Both the position numbers and the translations under genes were made by a program. From NCBI RefSeq assembly GCF_029024945.1, contig NZ_CP118976.1:1240001-1304000 (forward strand): DNA of 64,000 bases, read 5' to 3'. Of this stretch, positions 44,786-54,183 are shown one piece after another. Origin of the DNA: Staphylococcus succinus (GTDB taxonomy: Bacteria; Bacillota; Bacilli; Staphylococcales; Staphylococcaceae). Under the pieces are notes generated by a model. That model was not told where the DNA came from. It saw only the letters and a list, made by a program, of their open reading frames with translations, and ran no database searches. Each line of letters opens with the position of its first letter. Within the stretch, counting starts at the first letter, position 1.

Positions 44786-45045
44786 CGCATGAAGAAAAGT
44801 AAACTATATTAGACAAAAAGAGATGTACTGGTTGGTGAAAAGTACAGGTGATATTAGTTGAACGCTACTTTGTGTCAGTAAACATAAGACTAATTAAGTG
44901 ATAAGTATAAATTAGTAAATTTTTAAATAACTATCGAATGATATGCACGACATAAAGCATGGATAGAATGAGATTTTGCTAAGGCTTATAACTAGGGTGG
45001 TACCGCGAAACGTTCGTCCCTTTTATGAGGATGGGCGTTTTTTTA
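44786..45045 (+). ncRNA. T-box leader (alanine) controlling alaS
   Basis: Stem I has the AGTA loop-E element (GAAAAGTAAAC), AGAGATGTACTGG paired back to AAAGTACAG, and specifier GCT at 44864-44866 in GAACGCTAC, an Ala codon. The conserved AGGGTGGTACCGCG is at 44994-45007. It is followed by a terminator stem with several G-U pairs (45011-45019 with 45029-45037) and a T run. Confidence 0.93.
45011..45045 (+). terminator. T-box regulated terminator before alaS
   Basis: The stem 45011-45019 pairs with 45029-45037 (three wobbles) and is followed by T residues. Confidence 0.85.
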
Positions 45046-45103
45046 TTTGCAGTTTTTATTTTATGACTGATATAACATGATTTAATATGGAGGAAATTTA
45101 AGG

Positions 45104-47734
45104 ATGAAAAACTTAAAAGCAAGTGAGATTAGACAGAACTTTATTGATTACTTTGTAGAAAAAGGACATATGGTGGAGCCTTCTGCACCATTAGTACCTA
45201 TAGATGATGATTCATTATTATGGATAAATTCAGGTGTAGCTACATTGAAAAAATATTTCGATGGACGCGAAACACCTAAAAAGCCACGTATTGTTAACTC
45301 TCAAAAAGCGATACGTACAAACGATATTGAGAATGTTGGGTTTACAGCGAGACACCATACATTCTTTGAAATGCTAGGGAACTTCTCAATTGGAGACTAT
45401 TTTAAACAAGAGGCAATTGAATTTGCTTGGGAATTTTTAACAAGTGATCAATGGATGGCAATGGATCCACAACGTTTATATGTTACGATTCATCCAGAAG
45501 ATGTTGAGGCTTATCGTATTTGGAATGAAGATATTGGTTTAGAAGAAAGTAGAATTATACGTATAGAAGGCAATTTTTGGGATATAGGTGAAGGTCCGTC
45601 AGGTCCAAATACAGAAATTTTCTATGATCGTGGTGATCAATTTGGTCAAAATGATCCAAAAGAAGAAATGTACCCAGGTGGGGAAAATGAACGTTACTTA
45701 GAAGTGTGGAATTTAGTATTTAGTGAATTCAACCATAATAAAGACCATACGTACACACCACTTCCAAATAAAAATATTGATACTGGTATGGGGCTTGAGA
45801 GAATGGCTTCTATTGCACAAAATGTGCGCACCAATTATGAAACGGACTTATTTATGCCTATTATCAATGAGGTGGAAAAAGTTTCAAATAAAAAGTATTT
45901 AGAAAATGATGCCTTTGATGTTGCATTCAAAGTAATTTCTGACCACATTCGTACAATTGCATTTGCTATTGCAGATGGCGCATTACCAGCTAATGAAGGT
46001 AGAGGCTATGTTTTACGTCGCTTATTAAGACGTGCGGTTAGATTTAGCCAATCGTTAGATATAAATGAACCATTTATGTACAGACTTGTAGATATTGTTG
46101 CTGACATTATGGAACCTTATTATCCTAATGTTAAAGAAAAATCAGACTTTATTAAACGTGTAATTAAATCCGAAGAGGAACGTTTCCATGAAACGTTAGA
46201 AGAAGGATTAGCTATACTAAACAATTTAGTAGCTAAAGCAAAAGTAGAAACTAAAGAAATTAGTGGTAAAGATGCATTTAAATTGTATGACACTTACGGT
46301 TTCCCAGTTGAATTAACAGAGGAAATCGCAACCCAAGAAAATCTTTCTGTGGACATGGCTACTTTTGATGCAGAAATGCAACAACAAAGAAATCGAGCAA
46401 GACAAGCACGTCAAAATTCACAATCTATGCAAGTTCAAAGTGAAGTGCTAAAAAACATTACTACGCAAAGTGATTTTGTTGGTTACGATGTTATGGATAA
46501 AGCTACTACAATTACAGATATTATTTACAATGGCGAATTAGTTGAAGAAGTTGAAGCTGGAGACAGTATTCATTTTGTATTAAAAGAAACGCCGTTTTAT
46601 GCTGTAAGTGGTGGACAAGTAGCTGATAAAGGTACAATTAGTAATGAAAACTTCGAAATAACTGTTTCAGAAGTGACTAAAGCACCAAATGGACAAAACT
46701 TGCATAAAGGGGAAGTACAATTTGGTAATGTGAACACAGGGGCTGAAGTCTCTGCTAGTGTAAACCATACTGAACGCCGTGCAATAGAGAAAAACCATAG
46801 CGCAACACACTTATTACATGCAGCATTGAAAGAGGTATTAGGTGAGCATGTTAATCAAGCAGGTTCATTAGTTGAACCAGATCGTTTGAGATTTGATTTC
46901 TCTCATTTTGGTCCGATGACTGAAGACGAAATAGATAAGGTAGAACGTCGAGTAAACGAAGAAATTTGGAATAGTATTGAAGTGAGCATTCAAGAAATGT
47001 CTATTTCTGACGCTAAGGCATTAGGTGCAATGGCATTATTTGGTGAGAAATATGGTGATATTGTTAGAGTTGTAAACATGGCGCCGTTTTCTATTGAATT
47101 ATGTGGTGGTATACATGTAAATAACACATCAGAAATTGGATTATTTAAAATTGTTAGTGAATCAGGTACAGGTGCAGGTGTGCGTCGTATAGAAGCATTT
47201 ACTGGTAAATCGGCTTTCCTTTATTTAGAATCAGTACAAGAGAAGTTTAACGCTGTTAAATCACAAGTGAAAGTTAAATCAGATGACCAAGTCCTTGAAA
47301 AAGTTGTTCAAATGCAATTGGATGAAAAAGAATTAACTAAGCAATTAGAACAACGAAACAAAGAAATTACTTCACTAAAAATGGGAGATATAACAGATCA
47401 AGTTGAAGATATCAATGGCTTAAAAGTATTAGCTACTGAAGTTGAAGTTGCGAATGCGAAAGCAATTCGTGAAACTATGGATGATTTTAAATCAAAATTA
47501 CAAGATACTGTTATTGTGCTAGTGAGTAATATAGATGGGAAAGTGTCATTAGTTGCCACAGTACCTCAATCACTAACAGATAAAGTAAAAGCTGGTGATA
47601 TTATCAAAAATATGGCTCCAATCGTTGGTGGAAAAGGCGGCGGCCGTCCGGACATGGCTCAAGGTGGCGGTACAGAACCAGAGAACATAACAGAATCATT
47701 ACTTTTCATTAAAAATTACATTAAATCCCTATAA
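45104..47734 (+). CDS. alaS: Alanyl-tRNA synthetase
   Basis: The 876-residue enzyme has the class II core (RHHTFFEMLGNFSIGDYFK), the editing domain with HSATHLLHAAL and CGGIHVNN zinc-binding motifs, and the C-terminal C-Ala domain ending GGKGGGRPDMAQGGG. Expression is governed by the upstream Ala T-box. ATG follows GGAGG. It is followed by ireB, ruvX and a DUF1292 gene. Confidence 0.97.
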   Translation: MKNLKASEIRQNFIDYFVEKGHMVEPSAPLVPIDDDSLLWINSGVATLKKYFDGRETPKKPRIVNSQKAIRTNDIENVGFTARHHTFFEMLGNFSIGDYFKQEAIEFAWEFLTSDQWMAMDPQRLYVTIHPEDVEAYRIWNEDIGLEESRIIRIEGNFWDIGEGPSGPNTEIFYDRGDQFGQNDPKEEMYPGGENERYLEVWNLVFSEFNHNKDHTYTPLPNKNIDTGMGLERMASIAQNVRTNYETDLFMPIINEVEKVSNKKYLENDAFDVAFKVISDHIRTIAFAIADGALPANEGRGYVLRRLLRRAVRFSQSLDINEPFMYRLVDIVADIMEPYYPNVKEKSDFIKRVIKSEEERFHETLEEGLAILNNLVAKAKVETKEISGKDAFKLYDTYGFPVELTEEIATQENLSVDMATFDAEMQQQRNRARQARQNSQSMQVQSEVLKNITTQSDFVGYDVMDKATTITDIIYNGELVEEVEAGDSIHFVLKETPFYAVSGGQVADKGTISNENFEITVSEVTKAPNGQNLHKGEVQFGNVNTGAEVSASVNHTERRAIEKNHSATHLLHAALKEVLGEHVNQAGSLVEPDRLRFDFSHFGPMTEDEIDKVERRVNEEIWNSIEVSIQEMSISDAKALGAMALFGEKYGDIVRVVNMAPFSIELCGGIHVNNTSEIGLFKIVSESGTGAGVRRIEAFTGKSAFLYLESVQEKFNAVKSQVKVKSDDQVLEKVVQMQLDEKELTKQLEQRNKEITSLKMGDITDQVEDINGLKVLATEVEVANAKAIRETMDDFKSKLQDTVIVLVSNIDGKVSLVATVPQSLTDKVKAGDIIKNMAPIVGGKGGGRPDMAQGGGTEPENITESLLFIKNYIKSL

Positions 47735-47802
47735 CTTCTAGGTGATGTCATGTAGAATGTAACTAACTAGATTGTTACTCGATATTAAAGGAGTGTTTAA
47801 TA

Positions 47803-48063
47803 ATGGAAAACTTTGATAAAACTATGAAATTTAATTATGATGAAATTCCAAAAGAAGATGTCAAAACAGTACTACAAAATGTCTATAATGCGCTTGAAGA
47901 AAAAGGATACAATCCTGTAAACCAAATTGTGGGTTATTTATTATCTGGTGATCCAGCTTACATTCCTCGTCACAATGAAGCAAGAAACCAAATTCGTCGT
48001 ATTGATCGTGACGATATTATGGAAGAATTAGTATCGAATTATTTACAAGAGAAACCCGATTAA
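47803..48063 (+). CDS. IreB family regulatory phosphoprotein (UPF0297)
   Basis: The 86-residue protein has the conserved family sequence DKTMKFNYDEIPKEDV and DPAYIPRHNEARNQIRRIDRD. In Enterococcus the homologue IreB is phosphorylated by the PASTA kinase IreK and affects cephalosporin tolerance. In Bacillus it is YrzL. Its job in staphylococci is not settled. It lies upstream of ruvX by 3 bp. Confidence 0.92.
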   Translation: MENFDKTMKFNYDEIPKEDVKTVLQNVYNALEEKGYNPVNQIVGYLLSGDPAYIPRHNEARNQIRRIDRDDIMEELVSNYLQEKPD

Positions 48064-48066
48064 AAT

Positions 48067-48495
48067 ATGTTAAAACATAAGATTTTAGGTTTAGACGTTG
48101 GTAGTAAAACTGTTGGCATTGCAGTTAGTGATCTTATGGGTTGGACAGCTCAAGGATTAGATACACTCCGTATAGATGAAGAAAATAATGAATTAGGTAT
48201 AGATAAGTTAGTAGAAATCATAAAAAAAGAGAACGTAGGTTCGGTTGTTATCGGTTTGCCTAAAAATATGAATAATTCTATTGGATTTCGAGGCGAAGCT
48301 TCGTTACAATACAAGGAGCAACTTAAAGAAGCATTGCCATCTTTAGAGATAATCATGTGGGATGAGCGATTAAGCACTATGGCTGCGGAACGTTCGTTAC
48401 TCGAGGCAGATGTTTCAAGACAGAAAAGAAAAAAAGTAATAGATAAAATGGCAGCAGTGTTTATATTGCAAGGTTATTTGGATTCTATTCAATAA
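48067..48495 (+). CDS. ruvX: Pre-16S rRNA nuclease / RuvX family (YqgF)
   Basis: The 142-residue RNase-H-fold protein has GLDVGSKTVGIAVSD, the VIGLPKNMNNSIG strand-loop and WDERLSTMAAER, which hold the acidic active-site residues. YqgF processes the 16S rRNA 5' end; it was also proposed as a Holliday junction resolvase. It lies in a conserved ireB-ruvX-yrzB trio. Confidence 0.95.
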   Translation: MLKHKILGLDVGSKTVGIAVSDLMGWTAQGLDTLRIDEENNELGIDKLVEIIKKENVGSVVIGLPKNMNNSIGFRGEASLQYKEQLKEALPSLEIIMWDERLSTMAAERSLLEADVSRQKRKKVIDKMAAVFILQGYLDSIQ

Positions 48496-48511
48496 AAAGG
48501 AGCGTTTTATA

Positions 48512-48838
48512 ATGACAGAACACAATCATGATGCTGAATTAGAAATAAACAACGAAGAGGAATTATTAACTTTATACGATGAAGAAGGCAATGAAGTATT
48601 ATATCGTAAAGTTTTAGAATTCTATCACCATGAATTCAAAAAAGAATATGTGATTCTTGCTGAAGAAGGCGCAGAATCTGATGACGATGATTTAGTAGAA
48701 TTAGTACCAATGATTAACGAACCAGATGAAAATGGTGAAGGTGGCAAATTCTTACCTGTTGAAACAGATGAAGAATGGGATATGATTGAAGAAATCGTTA
48801 ATACAGAAATGGATGATCACGAACACGATCACGAATAA
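48512..48838 (+). CDS. DUF1292 family protein (YrzB-like)
   Basis: The 108-residue protein is very acidic, with the DUF1292 pattern TLYDEEGNEVLYRKVLEF and EYVILAEEG. A His/Asp-rich end (DDHEHDHE) could bind metal. The function is unknown. It closes the alaS-ireB-ruvX operon and is followed by a terminator. Confidence 0.85.
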   Translation: MTEHNHDAELEINNEEELLTLYDEEGNEVLYRKVLEFYHHEFKKEYVILAEEGAESDDDDLVELVPMINEPDENGEGGKFLPVETDEEWDMIEEIVNTEMDDHEHDHE

Positions 48839-48851
48839 TTTTTTGTATAGG

Positions 48852-48888
48852 GGAACCAAGCTGATTAATTCAGCTTGGTTTCTTTTTA
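48852..48888 (+). terminator. Terminator after the DUF1292 gene
   Basis: An 11-bp stem (48854-48864 with 48870-48880) is followed by TCTTTTT. Confidence 0.92.
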
Positions 48889-49192
48889 TGTATTAGAATT
48901 AAACAGTGTTCCTATTCTTTCATGTTGTAATATCACATATTTTAATGGAAAAGGCCATGCCACACAATTTACACTTATATTCTAACTAACTTTATGGTAA
49001 AATATATAAAGTTAATTTCAAGCGTATAATTAAGATCTATAGCATAAAATGAATTATTAAATAACAAAGTAATGTCTCATATGAAAATGACCTATATTTA
49101 AATTACTTGCGTTACCATAATCAGTCAGAATGACTGATTTATTTTATTGTTTAAAATAAAAGTAGTATTTTACAACGAAGGAAGTTTTGAAA
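48889..49192. other. Intergenic region upstream of trmR
   Basis: About 300 AT-rich bases without a gene. A hairpin with a T-rich tail lies at 49119-49146. Promoter-like AT blocks (TAAAAT near 48996, CATAAAAT near 49042) lack clear -35 partners. Confidence 0.4.
49119..49146 (+). terminator. Orphan terminator upstream of trmR
   Basis: The stem AATCAGTCA (49119-49127) pairs with 49131-49139 around GAA and is followed by TATTTTATT. No gene lies just upstream. Confidence 0.55.
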
Positions 49193-49834
49193 ATGGATAA
49201 CAATCAGTTATATTTATTAAAGTTGCATGAACAGACTGATGCGAATATAGAATCTCTAAGAGCATATGCTGAAGAAAATCATGTTCCAATAGTTGATAGA
49301 ATCACATTAGAAATGATAAAACAGGTCATAAGATTACATAAGCCCACACATATATTAGAAATTGGGTCAGCTATTGGTTATAGTGCTATGCAATTTGCAT
49401 CGGTTTCTAAGGATATTAAAGTGACTACAATTGAACGTGATACTGAGATGATAAACAGAGCTAAAGCTCACTTTGAGGCATATCAATTTAAGGATCAAGT
49501 TAGACTAATTGAAGGCGACGCATTAGAACAATTTGAAAATGTTAATGATTACACTTATGATATGATATTTATCGATGCTGCCAAAGCACAATCTAAAAAG
49601 TTTTTTGAGCTTTATACACCACTATTAAGAGAAGGTGGCGTTGTTATTACTGATAATGTTCTTTACCATGGTTTTGTGTCAGATATTTCTGTAGTGCGTA
49701 GAAGAAATTTACGTCAAATGGTTAAAAAAGTTCAAGAATACAATGATTGGTTAATAAATAATGAAAATTACACTACAAACTTTTTAAATATAGATGATGG
49801 TTTAGCAATTTCAATTAAAGGAGTGTCAATATGA
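49193..49834 (+). CDS. trmR: tRNA 5-hydroxyuridine methyltransferase TrmR (YrrM)
   Basis: The 213-residue class I SAM methyltransferase has EIGSAIGYSAMQF (SAM loop) and FIDAAKAQSKKFFE, with DNVLYHGFV after it, like O-methyltransferase family 3. In Bacillus TrmR converts ho5U34 to mo5U34 in tRNA. The two following genes encode the hydroxylation proteins, which supports this call. ATG at 49193 is best spaced from GGAAG; TTG at 49187 is also in frame. Confidence 0.88.
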   Translation: MDNNQLYLLKLHEQTDANIESLRAYAEENHVPIVDRITLEMIKQVIRLHKPTHILEIGSAIGYSAMQFASVSKDIKVTTIERDTEMINRAKAHFEAYQFKDQVRLIEGDALEQFENVNDYTYDMIFIDAAKAQSKKFFELYTPLLREGGVVITDNVLYHGFVSDISVVRRRNLRQMVKKVQEYNDWLINNENYTTNFLNIDDGLAISIKGVSI

Positions 49835-50754
49835 CGGAATTATTAGTAACCCCCAAGACCGTTGAGCATATTGAAACATTAATAGAAAAAGGCGCAGATG
49901 CATTTATTATCGGTGAACAAAAATTTGGTTTAAGGCTTGCTGGTGAATTTAATCAGGCTGCTATGAAAAAAGCTGTCGAATTAATTCATAAAAATGGTAA
50001 AAAGGCATATGCTGCTGTGAATGGAATATTCCATAATTATCATTTGAATGCGTTGGAATCGTACATCAATTTTCTACACGAGATTAATGTAGATCGAATT
50101 ATTTTCGGGGATCCTGCAGTTGTGATGTATGTTAAACAGCAAAAGCATCCAATTCCATTACATTGGGATGCTGAAACGCTAGTGACTAACTATTTTCAAT
50201 GTAATTATTGGGGAGAAAAAGGCGCTGCACGTGCACAATTAGCGAGAGAATTAAGTTTAGAAGAAATAATAAACATTAAAGCGCATGCGAACGTTGAAAT
50301 AGAAGTACAAATCCATGGAATGACATGTATGTTCCAATCTAAACGTATGTTGTTAGGTAATTATTTCACTTTCCAAGAACGCCAAATGAAAATCGAAAGA
50401 AATCAAGAAGCAAATGAATTATTACTTTATGATGAGGAACGTGACAATAAGTATCCAGTATATGAAGATTATAACGGAACGCATATCATGTCTCCTAATG
50501 ACATTTGCTTAATTGAAGAATTAGATCCACTGTTAGAAGCTGGAATAGACGCCTTGAAAATTGATGGTGTATTACATACTGAAGAATATATTAATGTGTG
50601 CACTGAACAATATAGAGAAGCAATCGATTTATATCTTGAAGACCCTGAAGCTTATGAAGATGAAAAATTCATGCTAGTTGATCCAATTGAAGCGATTCAA
50701 CCAGAGCATAGGCCGTTTGATGAAGGATTCTTATATAAACAAACTGTATATTAA
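49831..50754 (+). CDS. trhP1: tRNA hydroxylation protein TrhP1 (peptidase U32 family)
   Basis: The 307-residue U32-family protein has EVQIHGMTCMFQSKRMLLGNYF, in which the family Cys-rich site is partly lost. YrrN/TrhP1 of Bacillus, with TrhP2, makes 5-hydroxyuridine at tRNA position 34, using prephenate. It overlaps trmR by 4 bp, so all three genes of this wobble-modification pathway are linked. Confidence 0.88.
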   Translation: MTELLVTPKTVEHIETLIEKGADAFIIGEQKFGLRLAGEFNQAAMKKAVELIHKNGKKAYAAVNGIFHNYHLNALESYINFLHEINVDRIIFGDPAVVMYVKQQKHPIPLHWDAETLVTNYFQCNYWGEKGAARAQLARELSLEEIINIKAHANVEIEVQIHGMTCMFQSKRMLLGNYFTFQERQMKIERNQEANELLLYDEERDNKYPVYEDYNGTHIMSPNDICLIEELDPLLEAGIDALKIDGVLHTEEYINVCTEQYREAIDLYLEDPEAYEDEKFMLVDPIEAIQPEHRPFDEGFLYKQTVY

Positions 50755-50767
50755 GGGAGGCTTAACA

Positions 50768-52036
50768 GTGAAAGTTTTAGAAAAAGAAAATACCAATAAA
50801 AAACCTAAAATGAAAAAACCTGAACTGCTTGCGCCTGCAGGAAATTTAGAAAAACTTAAAATTGCTGTACATTATGGTGCAGATGCTGTTTTCCTTGGTG
50901 GACAAGAATATGGGTTAAGATCAAATGCTGATAATTTCACTATGGCAGAAATAAGAGAGGGCGTAGAATTCGCCAAACGTTATAATGCCAAAATTTACGT
51001 AACGACTAATATTATTGCACATGATGAAAATATAAAAGGACTAGATGATTATTTACGTGACTTAGAATCAACAGGTGCAACAGGTATTATCGTTGCAGAC
51101 CCTCTGATAATTGAGACGTGTAAACGAGTAGCACCGAAATTAGAAATTCATTTATCAACCCAACAATCACTTTCAAATTATAAAGCCGTTGAGTTTTGGA
51201 AAGAAGAAGGTTTGGATAGAGTGGTTTTAGCACGCGAAACAGGTGCTATGGAAATGAAAGAAATGAAAGCTAAGGTCGATATAGAAATTGAATCATTTAT
51301 ACACGGTGCTATGTGTATTGCTTATTCTGGAAGATGTACATTAAGTAATCATATGACAGCAAGAGATTCTAACCGTGGAGGTTGTTGTCAAAGTTGTCGT
51401 TGGGATTATGATTTATTAAAAGTTGAAGATGATGGTGAATTAGATCTATTTTATGACGCAAATGATGTAACACCATTTGCGATGAGCCCTAAAGATTTAA
51501 AATTAATAGAATCTATACCTAATATGATGGATATAGGGGTTGATTCACTCAAAATTGAAGGGCGTATGAAATCAATTCATTACATTGCAACAGTTGTTTC
51601 TGTATATAGAAAAGTGATTGATGCTTATGCAGAAGATCCAGAAAACTTCAAGATTAAGCGTGAATGGCTAATTGAGTTGGATAAATGTGCAAATAGAGAT
51701 ACTGCTTCATCCTTTATCGTAGGTGCCCCAGGTTATGAAGAACAGATGTTTGGACAACAAAGCGCTAAAAAATCACCCTTTGATTTTTGTGGTCTTGTGT
51801 TAGACTATGATGAAAAGACGCATATTGCTACAGTACAACAACGTAATAAATTCGAACCAGGCCAAGAAATAGAATTCTTTGGTCCTGAAATTGAAACCTT
51901 TAGACAAGTAATAGATACAATTTATGATGAAGAGGGTAATGAACTTGATGCTGCACGTCACCCGTTACAAATCGTGCAAATTAAAGTCGATCATCCAATT
52001 TATACGAACAACATGATGAGAAAGGAAATTGGATAA
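50768..52036 (+). CDS. trhP2: tRNA hydroxylation protein TrhP2 (peptidase U32 family)
   Basis: The 422-residue protein has the U32 signature FIHGAMCIAYSGRCTLSNHM, plus GGCCQSCRW with further cysteines that may bind an iron-sulfur cluster. YrrO/TrhP2 acts with TrhP1 in ho5U34 formation. GTG at 50768 follows AAGGGAGG; an upstream in-frame codon at 50678 would overlap trhP1. It overlaps udk by 1 base. Confidence 0.9.
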   Translation: MKVLEKENTNKKPKMKKPELLAPAGNLEKLKIAVHYGADAVFLGGQEYGLRSNADNFTMAEIREGVEFAKRYNAKIYVTTNIIAHDENIKGLDDYLRDLESTGATGIIVADPLIIETCKRVAPKLEIHLSTQQSLSNYKAVEFWKEEGLDRVVLARETGAMEMKEMKAKVDIEIESFIHGAMCIAYSGRCTLSNHMTARDSNRGGCCQSCRWDYDLLKVEDDGELDLFYDANDVTPFAMSPKDLKLIESIPNMMDIGVDSLKIEGRMKSIHYIATVVSVYRKVIDAYAEDPENFKIKREWLIELDKCANRDTASSFIVGAPGYEEQMFGQQSAKKSPFDFCGLVLDYDEKTHIATVQQRNKFEPGQEIEFFGPEIETFRQVIDTIYDEEGNELDAARHPLQIVQIKVDHPIYTNNMMRKEIG

Positions 52037-52659
52037 TGAAAAGTACGACTATTATTGGGATTGCTGGTGGCTCTGGATCAGGCAAAACATCAGTAACAAA
52101 CGAAATTATGAAAAATTTAGAAGGTCATAGTGTTGCACTATTAGCGCAAGACTATTATTATAAAGACCAATCACATTTAACATTTGAAGAGCGCTTGGAA
52201 ACCAATTATGATCATCCATTTGCTTTTGATAATGATTTATTAATAGATAACTTAAATGATTTAAGAAATGGAATTCAAATTGAAGTACCAACATATGATT
52301 ATTCGAACCATACAAGAAGCGATGAAACGATTGCATTTGAGCCAAAAGATGTTATCATCGTAGAAGGTATATTTGCATTAGAGAACAAAACATTAAGAGA
52401 TTTAATGGATGTTAAGATTTATGTTGATACAGATGCTGATTTACGTATTTTAAGACGACTCTTACGAGATACAGAAGAAAGAGGCCGTACAATGGAGTCT
52501 GTTATTAATCAATATTTAAATGTGGTTCGACCAATGCATAATCAGTTTATAGAACCAACTAAGCGATATGCAGACATTATTATTCCAGAAGGTGGAAGCA
52601 ATAAAGTAGCTATCGACATAATGACAACAAAGATTCAAACATTAGTAAGTAAACAATAG
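52036..52659 (+). CDS. udk: Uridine kinase
   Basis: The 207-residue kinase has the P-loop GGSGSGKTS, DYYYKDQSHL and YDHPFAFDND, typical of uridine/cytidine kinases in pyrimidine salvage. It overlaps trhP2 (TAATG) and precedes greA. Confidence 0.96.
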   Translation: MKSTTIIGIAGGSGSGKTSVTNEIMKNLEGHSVALLAQDYYYKDQSHLTFEERLETNYDHPFAFDNDLLIDNLNDLRNGIQIEVPTYDYSNHTRSDETIAFEPKDVIIVEGIFALENKTLRDLMDVKIYVDTDADLRILRRLLRDTEERGRTMESVINQYLNVVRPMHNQFIEPTKRYADIIIPEGGSNKVAIDIMTTKIQTLVSKQ

Positions 52660-52686
52660 TATGTATATGTAAAGGAAGATGACACA

Positions 52687-53163
52687 ATGGAAAATCAAAA
52701 GCAATATCCAATGACTCAAGAAGGTTTTGAGAAATTAGAACTTGAACTTGAAGAGTTAAAAACAGTTAAACGACCAGAAGTTGTTGAAAAAATTAAAATT
52801 GCGCGTTCATTTGGCGATCTATCAGAGAATTCAGAATACGATGCTGCTAAAGATGAGCAAGGTTTTATTGAACAAGATATCCAGCGCGTAGAACATATGT
52901 TACGTAATGCACTTATTATTGAAGATACTGGAGATAACAACCAAGTACAAATCGGTAAAACAGTGACATTTATTGAATTACCTGGAGATGAAGAGGAAAG
53001 TTACCAAATCGTTGGTTCAGCAGAATCAGATGCCTTTAAAGGTAAAATTTCTAATGAATCTCCTTTAGCTAAAAGTTTAATCGGTAAAAAATTAGATGAT
53101 GAAGTACGCGTGCCATTGCCAAATGGCGGCGAAATCAACGTTAAAATAGTTAATATTAAATAA
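52687..53163 (+). CDS. greA: Transcription elongation factor GreA
   Basis: The 158-residue protein has the N-terminal coiled coil with the acidic tip (FGDLSENSEYDAAKDEQ) and the C-terminal FKBP-like domain. It restarts backtracked RNA polymerase. AAGGAAGATGA precedes the ATG and a strong terminator follows. Confidence 0.97.
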   Translation: MENQKQYPMTQEGFEKLELELEELKTVKRPEVVEKIKIARSFGDLSENSEYDAAKDEQGFIEQDIQRVEHMLRNALIIEDTGDNNQVQIGKTVTFIELPGDEEESYQIVGSAESDAFKGKISNESPLAKSLIGKKLDDEVRVPLPNGGEINVKIVNIK

Positions 53164-53165
53164 AA

Positions 53166-53212
53166 CATAAAACCCCCTTAATACATTTAATGTATTAAGG
53201 GGGTTTTATGTT
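53166..53212 (+). terminator. Terminator after greA
   Basis: A 20-bp or longer stem (53166-53186 with 53190-53210) has CCCCC/GGGGG in its core and a TTTTATG 3' arm. Confidence 0.92.
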
Positions 53213-53459
53213 AATTGATATATTTATATACTTGTTATGTATTTTTTGGTAAATTATTAGCAATAAACAATTTAAAACTTTAAAAATTACTACGAAATAT
53301 TTGAATATATTAGAGTCATTTAACTATTAAATTAACTTATTGCTTTTAATAAGTTAATGAAATTAAGTTTATTTTCTATCGATGATACAATGAAAATATT
53401 AAGTGCTCAATTTATTGTTTTATAAAATTAATTAAGCATATAACAAAGGGGAGTATGTT

Positions 53460-54182
53460 TTGGAATTTAAGTTTATTAACGAACAATCGATTATGATTTA
53501 CTTTAACAATCACATCGAGGCTGAAACGTTCCAAAAAGTACAACAAGTAGAGCAATATATTAAATTACAAAATAATCCAGCAATTATTGAAATAGTACCT
53601 TCGTATCGAGCGATTTTGTTGTATATAGATACAAATCAAAGCGATATAAAAAAAATTGTATCTGAGTTGGAACTAGACAAGCTTGATTTAACGCAATTCA
53701 ACAACGAAGTGAGTCATCATAAAACCGTACATATACCAGTGCTATACGGTGGAGAGTATGGTCAAGATTTAGAGGAAGTAGCGAACTATAATAAAATATC
53801 GACCGATGCTGTTGTTCAAATGCATACGAATAATACATATTTAATTTATATGCTTGGTTTTATGCCAGGCTTTCCATTCTTAGGGGGTTTGAATGAAAAG
53901 TTGCATACACCGCGGCGTCAAGACCCTAGAACACGTATACCTGCAGGTTCTGTAGGTATTGCGAACAATCAGACAGGACTATATCCAAAAGAGTCACCAG
54001 GCGGGTGGCAAATTATAGGAAGAACACCACTCAATGTCTTCGATATTCATAGAGAAGTAATGTGTTTATATGCAGCTGGGGACTATATTAAATTTTATTC
54101 TATAACAGAAGAAACTTACCATGAAATAGTGGAAGAACAAAGGCATAATAATTTTAATATAGATAAGTGGGTGGAAAATTAA
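53460..54182 (+). CDS. pxpB: 5-oxoprolinase subunit PxpB (KipI-like)
   Basis: The 240-residue KipI/AHS1-domain protein has LGFMPGFPFLGGL, PRTRIPAGSVGIA and GGWQIIGRTP. With PxpC and PxpA the family forms the bacterial ATP-dependent 5-oxoprolinase, turning 5-oxoproline into glutamate. TTG at 53460 follows AAAGGGGAG. It opens a six-gene operon. KipI itself inhibits the KinA sporulation kinase in Bacillus, but no KinA exists in staphylococci. Confidence 0.92.
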   Translation: MEFKFINEQSIMIYFNNHIEAETFQKVQQVEQYIKLQNNPAIIEIVPSYRAILLYIDTNQSDIKKIVSELELDKLDLTQFNNEVSHHKTVHIPVLYGGEYGQDLEEVANYNKISTDAVVQMHTNNTYLIYMLGFMPGFPFLGGLNEKLHTPRRQDPRTRIPAGSVGIANNQTGLYPKESPGGWQIIGRTPLNVFDIHREVMCLYAAGDYIKFYSITEETYHEIVEEQRHNNFNIDKWVEN

Positions 54183-54183
54183 T

